Of a stretch of 29,137 bases of DNA, positions 1-6,792 are shown one piece after another (within the stretch, counting starts at the first letter, position 1; every line of letters starts with the position of its first letter). The DNA is from Oxalobacter formigenes. Its GTDB lineage: Bacteria > Pseudomonadota > Gammaproteobacteria > Burkholderiales > Burkholderiaceae_D. The stretch spans positions 6,299 through 35,435 of the forward strand of contig JAHYZB010000088.1 of assembly GCA_019424645.1 (NCBI GenBank), written 5' to 3'. Both the position numbers and the translations under genes were made by a program. The notes under the pieces are model-generated. The model saw only the letters and a program-made list of their open reading frames with translations, was not told where the DNA came from and made no database searches.

Positions 1-243
1 AGCATCATCTGCAACCATCATCGAAGCGATCTGCTGGTCAGACATTGCATTGGTACCGCTGTCCGTCAGCATGTCCATAAACACATCACGGTTCTGGAGC
101 AGGAATGTATTGAAACCGGCGTCTTCCATCGCTTTCAGTCGTTGTTCAATCGGCAAAAGATTAAGTTTCTGAACAACACGCACCTTATGCATTTCAATAG
201 GAACGTACTCACCGCTGGTCATCTTGATTGTTTCGTTGGACAT
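1..243 (-). CDS. Tyrosine phenol-lyase/tryptophanase family enzyme (N-terminal 81 residues, runs off window)
   Basis: Pyridoxal-phosphate beta-eliminating lyase that would cleave tyrosine or tryptophan to phenol or indole, pyruvate and ammonia in the cytoplasm. Read on the minus strand from ATG 243-241, the frame stays open to base 1. The piece contains FNTFLLQNRDVFMDML at about residues 43-58, directly followed by TDSGTNAMSDQQ, the N-terminal signature I recall for tyrosine phenol-lyase (DLLTDSGTNAMSD) and, slightly less closely, tryptophanase. Substrate cannot be decided because the active-site lysine and later residues lie outside the window. The N-terminus is a little longer than the family usually has. 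No strong ribosome binding site is visible (a weak GAG-like stretch about 8 bases upstream), and the leader carries an attenuator-like hairpin. The family call is firm, the exact enzyme is not. Confidence 0.82.
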   Translation of the reverse strand, partial: MSNETIKMTSGEYVPIEMHKVRVVQKLNLLPIEQRLKAMEDAGFNTFLLQNRDVFMDMLTDSGTNAMSDQQIASMMVADDA

Positions 244-268
244 AAAAAATCTCGGTAGGTTGGATCAT

Positions 269-313
269 AAAAAATAAAAGACTTCCTGTCTGGACAGCTA
301 GACAGCAGGAAGT
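269..313 (-). terminator. Attenuator-like hairpin with U-tract in the leader of the lyase gene
   Basis: On the minus strand an 8-bp stem (ACTTCCTG with CAGGAAGT, 281-288 and 306-313), extendable past a small bulge, is followed directly by CTTTTATTTTTT. That is the form of an intrinsic terminator. It ends only about 26 bases before the lyase start codon. The nearest upstream minus-strand gene is tRNA-Pro, over 340 bases away. It could terminate the tRNA transcript, but its closeness to the lyase ATG suggests premature termination control of the lyase gene. Confidence 0.55.
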
Positions 314-383
314 CGGCTTTTCTGAAAAATCAATACTTCATTGCCTCTGTTGCATGACAAATATGCTGATTTTATTCCATTTT

Positions 384-408
384 CATATCAAAAACGCAAT
401 TTGATATA
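384..408. repeat. Imperfect inverted repeat, possible operator
   Basis: Arms CATATCAAA (384-392) and TTTGATATA (400-408) match at 8 of 9 positions around a 7-base centre. The repeat overlaps the weak -35 candidate of the minus-strand lyase gene. No T-run follows on either strand, so a protein-binding site is more likely than a terminator. The regulator is unknown. Confidence 0.35.
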
Positions 409-653
409 AGAAAAACCCATTTTATTTGCGGCAAAAAAACAAATCATTCACCCAGTGAATTTTGGGGAAATATTTCATCGAAACAAGCGTATGCAAGATT
501 TTGACAAAGGAGAATTACCAAAATCCACTTTCTTCAAACGTCTGCTCGATAAAGAGTTGAAAATGGAATTTTGTGCGGGATGAGGAGAAGTGCCTTAACA
601 GAAAAATGATTAAAAAGGCATAAAAAGCAAAGACGGGAAAATACTTTCGAAGC

Positions 654-730
654 TGGTCGGGGTGAGAGGATTCGAACCTCCGGCCTCTACGTCCCGAACG
701 TAGCGCTCTACCAGGCTGAGCCACACCCCG
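654..730 (-). tRNA. tRNA-Pro (anticodon CGG), CCA encoded
   Basis: The minus strand folds as a full cloverleaf. The acceptor stem pairs CGGGGTG (730-724) with CACCCCG (664-658). The D-arm begins GCTCAGCCTGGTAGAGC. The anticodon stem CTACG/CGTAG encloses loop TTCGGGA, giving anticodon CGG for proline codon CCG. The T-arm contains GGTTCGAATCC. Discriminator A657 is followed by an encoded CCA (656-654). It lies 17 bases downstream of ispB on the same strand and may be co-transcribed with it. Confidence 0.96.
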
Positions 731-747
731 ACTTGAGAAAGCGGAAA

Positions 748-1737
748 TCAATAATTTCTTTCCGCTGAGAAGGTCGATAATTTTATCAGAGAATTCTTGT
801 ATTGACTATCCCGCAAAAAGGACAAGGTCCGTGTCGCTTCATTTGCAGCATCCTGGGCCATCTGTCCGGTATAGTCGAGTGCATCACTGGCCTTGACCGC
901 TTCCAATATGAAAGAAAGCAGCGTTTCGTCATGGTTTTCAACACACTCCCGAATCTTTTTCCTGACATCCTCGTCGCAATGAGACATCAGAAAAATAAGC
1001 GGCAACGTCATCTTGCCTTCCCGCAAATCGTTTCCCACAGTTTTGCCCAGAACATCCGTTTCACCGGCGTAATCGAGCAAATCATCGATCAGCTGAAAAG
1101 CGATCCCGAGAGAGCGGCCATACGCAGCCGCAGCCTCAATTTCTTTCTCCGAGGCATTGGCAATCAAGGCGCCCAATACAGCGGAAACTTCAAATAACTT
1201 GGCCGTCTTCGCATAAATAACCTCCATATACCGCTTTTCATCGATATCGGGATTACGCACATTGACAAGCTGCATTACCTCGCCTTCTGCGATGAGATTC
1301 GTTGCGTCGGACAAAACGGGCAGGATACGCATATCATTGACGGCGACAATCATCTGGAATGCGCGAGTGTAAAGAAAATCGCCGACAAGAACCGGAGCAG
1401 CATTTCCGTATAGAGCATTGGCACTCGATTTGCCCCTGCGCAAATCCGCCTCATCCACAACATCGTCATGCAAAAGCGTCGCGGTATGAATGAATTCGAT
1501 CATGGCGGCAAGCATCTGATGCTGTGTTCCCTGATACCCGAAAGCCCTTGCCATCAATAGCACCAAAGCCGGACGAATCCGTTTACCACCGGCATTGATG
1601 AGATATTCTGCAATCTGGCTGATGAAAGGAACATTTGAATGCAGCTGTTCCCGGATAATCCGGTTGACGCCTTCCATATCGGGCTCAATCGTATTCAAAA
1701 ACGAATCGTGGGAACCGGTACTTTGATGTTGATTCAA
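748..1737 (-). CDS. ispB: Octaprenyl diphosphate synthase (polyprenyl synthetase)
   Basis: Trans-prenyltransferase that elongates farnesyl diphosphate with isopentenyl diphosphate to make the quinone side chain. The 329-residue protein has the family hallmarks: GGKRIRPALVLL near residues 51-62, the first aspartate-rich motif in LLHDDVVDEADLRRG (about 89-103), and the second in QLIDDLLDYAG (about 215-225). Both DDxxD motifs are intact. The longest frame starts with TTG at 1737. An internal ATG about 20 residues in would remove part of the usual N-terminus, so I keep TTG, with moderate confidence in the exact start. A TATAAT hexamer lies about 40 bases upstream. A 7-bp stem (741-765) spans the stop codon just before tRNA-Pro. 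Family membership is certain; octaprenyl chain length is inferred from beta-proteobacterial relatives. Confidence 0.93.
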   Translation of the reverse strand: MNQHQSTGSHDSFLNTIEPDMEGVNRIIREQLHSNVPFISQIAEYLINAGGKRIRPALVLLMARAFGYQGTQHQMLAAMIEFIHTATLLHDDVVDEADLRRGKSSANALYGNAAPVLVGDFLYTRAFQMIVAVNDMRILPVLSDATNLIAEGEVMQLVNVRNPDIDEKRYMEVIYAKTAKLFEVSAVLGALIANASEKEIEAAAAYGRSLGIAFQLIDDLLDYAGETDVLGKTVGNDLREGKMTLPLIFLMSHCDEDVRKKIRECVENHDETLLSFILEAVKASDALDYTGQMAQDAANEATRTLSFLRDSQYKNSLIKLSTFSAERNY

Positions 1738-1777
1738 GGGAAAATCCGTTCAGTTTTATTTTTATGGACTCGTAGCG

Positions 1778-1783
1778 ATTATA
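1778..1783 (-). promoter_or_regulatory. Probable -10 element of ispB
   Basis: A perfect TATAAT on the minus strand lies 41 bases upstream of the ispB start. TTAGCC, 18 bases further upstream, is a poor -35. It is the only good -10 match in the 112-base gap between the CorC-type gene and ispB. Confidence 0.45.
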
Positions 1784-1849
1784 CGATGAGACGGTTAGTG
1801 AGGCTAATCCATCTTGAAGAAGATAGCGGGATGTACAACAGAGCAGACA

Positions 1850-3193
1850 TCATGATTGTGCAAACTCATCATTTTTTGCCGGGCTGTCGACTTTGGAAAC
1901 CAGCACTTTATCGACCCGGTTCTTATCCATATCCATTACCTCAAACCGCCAGCCATCGATTTCAAAATTGTCAGCAGGAGCAGGAATTTTTCCCAGCATA
2001 AACATGACGAACCCACCAACCGTATGAAAACGATGCGTCTCCTCTCCCGGCAGCGTTCCTTTTATACCCAATTCGCCGGTTAGCCGTTCCATGCTCATTT
2101 CACCATCCGCCAGCCAGGAACCGTCGCTCCGCCGAACCAGGTCGTTTTCAACCATGATTTCCGGACTGGAATAGTCACCGACAATGGCCGCCAGAACATC
2201 CGTCAGCGTCACCATTCCCTGTACTTCGCCGTACTCATCGACAATCAGGGCAAATGAATTGTTCGAACGACGGAAATTTTCCATCAGCTGGATCGTACTG
2301 ACGGCTTCAGGAACATATGCCGGGCTGCGTAATACCTGTCGGATATCTTCAAAAGTAACCGCATTCCCGTTCACCGTCTTTTTCAACAAATCTCCTGTAC
2401 GGAGAACGCCGAGAACATGTTGAAGCCCGTTTTTGCATACCACCAGCCGCGTATGATCCGATTCAGCAATCCGGTTTCTCACATGCTCTATCGGATCTTT
2501 CAAATCGATTATCGTCATATCGTGTCTTGGCGTCATGATTTCCACAACCGGTTGCTGATCCAGCCTCAGGACATTGGAAACGATCTCTTCTTCGCTCTCA
2601 TGAAAAACACCCGCCCGTGTTCCCTGTACCATCAAAGCCTTGATTTCGTTATCGCTGACAGGAGGCTCATTGTCCTTCGTCACTCCAAAAGCTTCCAGCA
2701 GCCACTCACTCGATCTCGCCAGTAGCAGAACCAGAGGGCGCGAAGCAAAAGCGACCCAGCTCAAAGGCCGTGCCATCAGCGAAGCCCATCTTTCCGGCGC
2801 CAGCAAGGCCACACTTTTCGGCACAAGCTCACCGATAACAACCGTAAAATAGGTCAATACAATAACGGTCACAGTCAAAGCTATACCGTGGGCATATGAC
2901 TGAAAAAACGGAATTCCGGAAATCCATTTTGCCAACGGCGCGGACAAGGCCTTTTCACCGATTGCGCCGCTCAATATGCCGATGGATGTAATGCCGACTT
3001 GAATAGTAGAAAGAAAACGGGAAGGGAACCGGTATAATTCAAGCGCCTTTGTGGCACCTGCACTGCCCTTATCCGACAGATTCTGCAAACGAACCTTTTT
3101 CGAGGAAACCAGCGCGATTTCCGACATGGCAAAAAGACCGTTCAGCAAGGTCAACGCAACCAGCAACAATACCTCTGTCAGAAAACCGTCCAT
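1850..3193 (-). CDS. CNNM/CorC-HlyC family membrane protein with CBS pair
   Basis: Inner-membrane protein of the hemolysin-like/CorC group, whose members are linked to magnesium, cobalt or polyamine export. The N-terminal DUF21/CNNM domain (about residues 1-190) has hydrophobic helices at TEVLLLVALTLLNGLFAMSEIAL, near the ISGIPFF segment, and in the following IALTVTVIVLTYFTVVIGELVPK stretch. A tandem CBS region follows (about 205-335), containing IMTPRHDMTIIDL and FALIVDEYGEVQGMVTLTDVL. The C-terminal CorC_HlyC transporter-associated domain (about 350-435) contains TVGGFVMFMLGKIP. An AGGTGAT ribosome binding site fits ATG 3193 best; ATG 3199 and GTG 3202 are upstream alternatives. The nearest gene on the strand is nrdG, 108 bases upstream, so co-transcription is possible but unproven. 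Transported substrate is unknown. Confidence 0.88.
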   Translation of the reverse strand: MDGFLTEVLLLVALTLLNGLFAMSEIALVSSKKVRLQNLSDKGSAGATKALELYRFPSRFLSTIQVGITSIGILSGAIGEKALSAPLAKWISGIPFFQSYAHGIALTVTVIVLTYFTVVIGELVPKSVALLAPERWASLMARPLSWVAFASRPLVLLLARSSEWLLEAFGVTKDNEPPVSDNEIKALMVQGTRAGVFHESEEEIVSNVLRLDQQPVVEIMTPRHDMTIIDLKDPIEHVRNRIAESDHTRLVVCKNGLQHVLGVLRTGDLLKKTVNGNAVTFEDIRQVLRSPAYVPEAVSTIQLMENFRRSNNSFALIVDEYGEVQGMVTLTDVLAAIVGDYSSPEIMVENDLVRRSDGSWLADGEMSMERLTGELGIKGTLPGEETHRFHTVGGFVMFMLGKIPAPADNFEIDGWRFEVMDMDKNRVDKVLVSKVDSPAKNDEFAQS

Positions 3194-3301
3194 ATCCATC
3201 ACCTGTCAGAACCAACAGAATCATGGTAACGCAGTCAATCGTACGACATTTTCAAGATATTGATTCGTTTGATAAAACTTAAGCAATATACTGAGAAATA
3301 T

Positions 3302-3985
3302 TCAATGGCGCTGTTTCACGACCGGAAGAAAACGTTCGATTGACGTAATGATTTCCTTTGAGACAGCTTGAGTACGTCGCGTGGCCAGATCCCGATATGG
3401 CTGCAAAAGCAGATGACTGGCACCCAGCTCCATCAGCTGTTTCGCCATTTTTCCGGCATTTTCAGGATTGAAAAAAAGAGGATCGACAGTACAGCGCAAT
3501 TCATAATCCTTTCCTGAATCCAGAATCCGGACAAGGGAATCTTTTGCACGTTGTCCATTACCACCGCCGGTAATGAGTTCATACTCATCGAAAGGAGCCT
3601 TGATATCCAGTCCGACCCATTCAATCAAAGGCAGCACTTTTGACAATCTTTCCGGGTAAACACCTGAAGTATGAAGGGCAGCCTCAAAACCGTTTTGACG
3701 AATTTGGCCGATCGCTTCAGGCAATTGTTTTTGCAACAAGGGCTCACCGCCGCTGAAAACAACTCCTTCAAGCAGCCCCCTTCTGGTTTCCAGCCATCGA
3801 AGGGTATCGTTCCATGAATATTGGGGTGCCACTTCAGGACCCAGCAAATGCCGGTTATGGCAGTAGCGACAATGCCAGGGACATCCCTGACAGAAAATGA
3901 CGGCAGCTAGTCTTCCGGGGAAATCGATCGTCGTAAACGGCGTGATTCCCCCGACTCGAACATTGATACTATCGACCGCAACCAC
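3302..3985 (-). CDS. nrdG: Anaerobic ribonucleoside-triphosphate reductase activating protein (radical SAM)
   Basis: Radical SAM activase that uses S-adenosylmethionine and a 4Fe-4S cluster to place the glycyl radical on NrdD. The diagnostic motif is CPWHCRYC (CxxxCxxC), reading FCQGCPWHCRYCHN, soon after the family's usual N-terminal run VRVGGITPFTTIDFPG. FSGGEPLLQ is the downstream SAM-binding GGE motif. Start choice is uncertain. The frame stays open upstream to a TTG at 4021, with no ribosome binding site and an unusually long N-terminus. GTG 3985 gives about 227 residues, has GGA about 9 bases upstream, and overlaps the glycyl-radical tail gene by 17 bases, implying translational coupling. 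It is the third gene of the nrdD, tail, nrdG operon. Confidence 0.92.
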   Translation of the reverse strand: MVAVDSINVRVGGITPFTTIDFPGRLAAVIFCQGCPWHCRYCHNRHLLGPEVAPQYSWNDTLRWLETRRGLLEGVVFSGGEPLLQKQLPEAIGQIRQNGFEAALHTSGVYPERLSKVLPLIEWVGLDIKAPFDEYELITGGGNGQRAKDSLVRILDSGKDYELRCTVDPLFFNPENAGKMAKQLMELGASHLLLQPYRDLATRRTQAVSKEIITSIERFLPVVKQRH

Positions 3986-4151
3986 AAATCTTGTCCAGTT
4001 CGTCAACAGGGGTTTCAGCAAAATGAACCCGATCGTGATGTTCGCTTTGCTTACCCGGATTGAACTCGGAAACGGGTCTGTGATAACCCATTACGCGCGT
4101 CCATACTTCACAACGTTGTCTTTTTTCCTGTGGCAATTGTGATTTATCCAT
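3969..4151 (-). CDS. Separately encoded glycyl-radical C-terminal domain of NrdD
   Basis: A 60-residue protein matching the extreme C-terminus of class III ribonucleotide reductase. The core reads CEVWTRVMGYHRPVSEFNPG at residues 14-33. RVMGYHRP carries the presumed radical glycine, Gly22, and the GKQSEHHDRVHF run that follows matches the conserved tail of fused enzymes. NrdD upstream stops just before this region and lacks the motif, so the two proteins together should make one functional reductase. AAGGA lies 6 bases before ATG 4151; the earlier in-frame ATG 4157 abuts that site and is less likely. The gene sits 22 bases after the nrdD stop and overlaps nrdG. The intergenic stretch has its own ribosome binding site and a clean nrdD stop, so it does not look like a sequencing frameshift. 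I recall similar small tails annotated in other beta-proteobacteria. Confidence 0.85.
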   Translation of the reverse strand: MDKSQLPQEKRQRCEVWTRVMGYHRPVSEFNPGKQSEHHDRVHFAETPVDELDKICGCGR

Positions 4152-4173
4152 TTTCATTCCTTTTCATTAAAAA

Positions 4174-6237
4174 TCATTGCGGGTTCTTCGATATTTCAGC
4201 CATAAGCTCTTCATCGCAAACCGGACAAAACTCATGTTCTCCTGCCAGATAACCGTGCTTCGGACAAATCGAGAACGTCGGTGTTACCGTCAGATAAGGC
4301 AGGCGATAATTCGTCAAGGCCGTTTTCACCAGTTTTCTGCAGGCTTCCGGCGAGGAAATCTGTTCCTGCATATACAAGTGAAGCACCGTACCGCCCGTAT
4401 AACGGATTTGCAGGTCATCCTGACAATTCAGGGCTTCAAACGGATCATCGGTGTAACCAACAGGTAGCTGCGAGGAATTCGTGTAATAAGGATGTTCTTC
4501 CGTACCAGCCTGCAAAATGTCCGGATATCGTTTTTTGTCTTCACGTGCAAACCGGTAAGTCGTGCCTTCCGCCGGCGTGGCTTCCAGATTGTAAAGACTG
4601 CCGGTTTCTTCCTGATAGCCCTTCATCCGTTCACGCAAATGATCCAGCAGGCGCAAGGCCAGTGCATGACCGAATTCAGTCGTAATATCGTCTTTTCCAT
4701 CAGTAAAATTGCGGACCATCTCGTTGATGCCATTCACACCAATGGTCGAAAAGTGATTGCGCAGCTTGCCGAGATAACGGCGCGTATAGGGGAAAAGGCC
4801 GTCATCCATCAAACGCTGTACGACTTTTCGCTTGATTTCCAGACTGTCTTTTGCCATGTCGGCCAGATAATCCAGCCTGCTCAGAAGCCCTTTTTCATCC
4901 CCTTTGAACAGATAGCCGAGACGGGCACAATTGATTGTCACCACGCCAATCGATCCGGTCTGCTCCGCCGAGCCGAACAAACCGTTACCGCGTTTCAACA
5001 GCTCTCTCAAATCAAGTTGCAAACGACAGCACATGGACCGCACCATATTCGGTGAGAGATCTGAATTCAGGAAATTCTGGAAATACGGCAAACCGTATTT
5101 CGCTGTCATCGCAAAAAGGCGCTCTGCATTTTCCGATTCCCATGGAAAATCGGACGTAATATTGTAAGTCGGGATCGGGAAAGTAAATACCCTTCCACGC
5201 CGGTCACCTGCCGTCATCACTTCGATGTAGGCACGGTTCAGCATATCCATTTCTTCCTGCAATTCACCATAGGTGAACGCCATTTCCTGTCCGGCAATCA
5301 CCGGTACCTGCTCGCGCAAATCTTCAGGACAAACCCAGTCGAAAGTCAGGTTGGTGAAAGGAGTCTGCGTTCCCCAGCGCGAAGGAACATTCAGGTTATA
5401 AATGAATTCCTGCATACTCTGGCGAACATTGTCATAGGAGAGCTTGTCATTCCTGACATAAGGAGCCAGATATGTATCGAAGGAGCTGAACGCCTGCGCA
5501 CCGGCCCATTCGTTTTGAAGCGTCCCCAGAAAATTGACCATCTGGCCCAATGCCGTTGAAAAATGCTTGGGAGGATCTGCCTCAGGTTTGCCTGCAATGC
5601 CATTGAATCCTTCATACAGAAGCTGTCTCAAGGACCAGCCTGCGCAATAACCACACAGCATATCCAGATCATGAATATGATAATCGGCATCCCGATGTGC
5701 CTGTCCGATTTCGGGGGAATAAACATGACTCAGCCAGTAATTGGCCGTCACCTTGCCGGATACATTCAGAATCAGGCCACCCAGCGAATAGCCCTGATTG
5801 GCATTGGCCTGAACACGCCAGTCGGCACGATCGACATATTCTTCAACAGAAGAAGCCACGTCCACAAGCGTCCTTCTGTCCTGACGCAAACGATGGCGCT
5901 GGTCACGATACGTGGCATAGGCACGGAAAGTCTTCGTGTGATTGGCATCGACAAGCATCTGCTCGACGACATCCTGAACCTGTTCAACCGTCGGCGGCGC
6001 TCCGACAAAACGATGGCGCAAAACCTTCAACGTTCTTTGCGTCAGCAAATGGGCTTCATCTTCACCAAAGTCTCCGGTTGCCCGTCCGGCTTTTGTCAGT
6101 GCGACAGTAATACGGTTGGCATCAAAAGGAACATCGGCGCCGTCACGTTTGACGATACGCTGCGGCAGTGGCGGCAATACGGATGGTATTGGCGATGCGG
6201 GATCCCTGTCGATAACGGCGCTTTCTTCCGCTTTCAT
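4174..6237 (-). CDS. nrdD: Anaerobic (class III) ribonucleoside-triphosphate reductase, catalytic body lacking the glycyl-radical tail
   Basis: Catalytic subunit that reduces ribonucleoside triphosphates to deoxyribonucleotides without oxygen. Of the 687 residues, about 27-118 form an ATP-cone allosteric domain (RIVKRDGADVPFDANRI to FRAYATYRDQRH). The glycyl-radical-enzyme barrel follows, with a Cys-Cys pair in VRSMCCRLQLDL near residues 401-403 that may include the catalytic cysteine. The C-terminus has ICPKHGYLAGEHEFCPVC (about 655-674), a Cys/His zinc-site region, and then ends in ELMAEISKNPQ. The RVxGY glycyl-radical motif normally found after the zinc site is absent and is encoded by the next gene. 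ATG 6237 has AGAGG 7 bases upstream. The 5' leader holds a cobalamin riboswitch and a hairpin that could hide the ribosome binding site. Confidence 0.94.
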   Translation of the reverse strand: MKAEESAVIDRDPASPIPSVLPPLPQRIVKRDGADVPFDANRITVALTKAGRATGDFGEDEAHLLTQRTLKVLRHRFVGAPPTVEQVQDVVEQMLVDANHTKTFRAYATYRDQRHRLRQDRRTLVDVASSVEEYVDRADWRVQANANQGYSLGGLILNVSGKVTANYWLSHVYSPEIGQAHRDADYHIHDLDMLCGYCAGWSLRQLLYEGFNGIAGKPEADPPKHFSTALGQMVNFLGTLQNEWAGAQAFSSFDTYLAPYVRNDKLSYDNVRQSMQEFIYNLNVPSRWGTQTPFTNLTFDWVCPEDLREQVPVIAGQEMAFTYGELQEEMDMLNRAYIEVMTAGDRRGRVFTFPIPTYNITSDFPWESENAERLFAMTAKYGLPYFQNFLNSDLSPNMVRSMCCRLQLDLRELLKRGNGLFGSAEQTGSIGVVTINCARLGYLFKGDEKGLLSRLDYLADMAKDSLEIKRKVVQRLMDDGLFPYTRRYLGKLRNHFSTIGVNGINEMVRNFTDGKDDITTEFGHALALRLLDHLRERMKGYQEETGSLYNLEATPAEGTTYRFAREDKKRYPDILQAGTEEHPYYTNSSQLPVGYTDDPFEALNCQDDLQIRYTGGTVLHLYMQEQISSPEACRKLVKTALTNYRLPYLTVTPTFSICPKHGYLAGEHEFCPVCDEELMAEISKNPQ

Positions 6238-6243
6238 TCATAA

Positions 6244-6291
6244 CCTCTGTTGGTTCTGGACAGGGCGCGCAAAGAAAACAGAACCGGAGAG
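6244..6291 (-). promoter_or_regulatory. Hairpin that could sequester the nrdD ribosome binding site
   Basis: In the nrdD transcript GGTTCTG (6285-6279) pairs with CAGAACC (6258-6252). Past a small internal loop, CTCT (6291-6288) pairs with AGAG (6248-6245), which is part of the nrdD Shine-Dalgarno AGAGG. It lies between the cobalamin aptamer and the start codon, so it is a plausible translational expression platform. An alternative or additional element is the CAGGGC/GCCCTG hairpin at 6347-6363. Pairing is seen; the function is inferred. Confidence 0.5.
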
Positions 6292-6376
6292 CCTAAAGAT
6301 TCGACAACAGAAAGGCGGTAATCATTCCAGAAAGACAGTTTTCCTTCAGGGCACCCCGCCCTGGTTTCGGGAAATT

Positions 6377-6555
6377 CATGCAATGGCAGGTCTCCTGGCT
6401 TGCGGATTAACACAATACATCTTCCTTCCCGGTTTCCCAGTGGTTTACGGATGCATCACTACCGCACACAGTTGCGGGGGCAGCTTCGGAATAGTCTGGA
6501 TTGACGGAACCGAATTCCCTTTTATCCCCTTTTTTCCGGGGAACCATCACGCATG
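6377..6555 (-). promoter_or_regulatory. Cobalamin (adenosylcobalamin) riboswitch upstream of nrdD
   Basis: On the minus strand the conserved aptamer parts occur in order. The P1 5' side CATGCGTGATGG (6555-6544) pairs with CCATTGCATG (6386-6377). Then come GGGAATTCGG, GCTGCCCCCGCAACTGT (about 6484-6468), CCACTGG (6443-6437) and the B12 box GCCAGGAGACCTGCC (6399-6385). This is the recognised order for the cobalamin riboswitch class. A TATACT hexamer (6562-6557) sits right before it, so transcription probably begins at or inside P1. The only gene downstream on this strand is the nrdD operon. In known cases such switches repress B12-independent isozymes when the coenzyme is plentiful. Confidence 0.93.
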
Positions 6556-6792
6556 AAGTATAGCTTAACTTTAAGGATCGTGCTGTTGGCAAAGGTCAAG
6601 CGACGAGTTAAATTTTCAATTTTTTTCATCAATCCGGCTCGTAGAATTTCTGAGTGCATGGAAATGCCCTGCACTCTCAATCCTCACCTGGATCTCAATT
6701 GTAACAATTTAGAAAAATAATATATTTCAATAGGTTATTTCGGTATTATTCATCTGACGCTCTCCATTCCTACCGTCTTGATAAGGCATTCC
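6556..6792. other. Divergent control region between nrdD riboswitch and the glycosyltransferase
   Basis: AT-rich, with no gene. Besides the -10 of the riboswitch transcript and a plus-strand promoter at 6699-6726, it contains a 7-bp hairpin GAGTGCA/TGCACTC (6652-6676). That hairpin has no T-run on either strand and no obvious role. No NrdR-box pair or full FNR site was found by eye. Confidence 0.4.
6699..6726 (+). promoter_or_regulatory. Candidate promoter for the glycosyltransferase gene
   Basis: TTGTAA (6699-6704) and TATATT (6721-6726) are separated by 16 bases and lie about 66 bases upstream of the glycosyltransferase ATG. They match the sigma-70 consensus at 4 and 5 of 6 positions. The region is AT-rich, so a chance match is possible. 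Confidence 0.4.

Larger units (their letters stand above)
244..653. other. Intergenic region between the lyase gene and tRNA-Pro
   Basis: No convincing gene lies in these 410 bases. They are AT-rich. They hold the attenuator-like hairpin at 269-313, an imperfect inverted repeat at 384-408, and a small palindrome ATTCAC-cca-GTGAAT at 446-460. On the minus strand TTGCGT followed by an AT-rich hexamer 17-19 bases later (around 400-374) is a possible but weak promoter for the lyase gene. A ten-codon minus-strand reading frame at 420-388 (MGFSYIKLRF) contains three aromatic codons but has no clear ribosome binding site. Confidence 0.5.

Noticed and set aside
388..420. Ten-codon frame MGFSYIKLRF as a TnaC-like leader peptide gene
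   Set aside because: No ribosome binding site and no supporting comparison; kept only as a remark under the leader.
515..751. A 78-codon minus-strand frame containing GRRFESSHPDQ
   Set aside because: It is the translation of the tRNA-Pro gene and flanks, a common spurious call.
4492..5055. Plus-strand open frames across nrdD
   Set aside because: They lie antisense to the conserved reductase and have no independent support.
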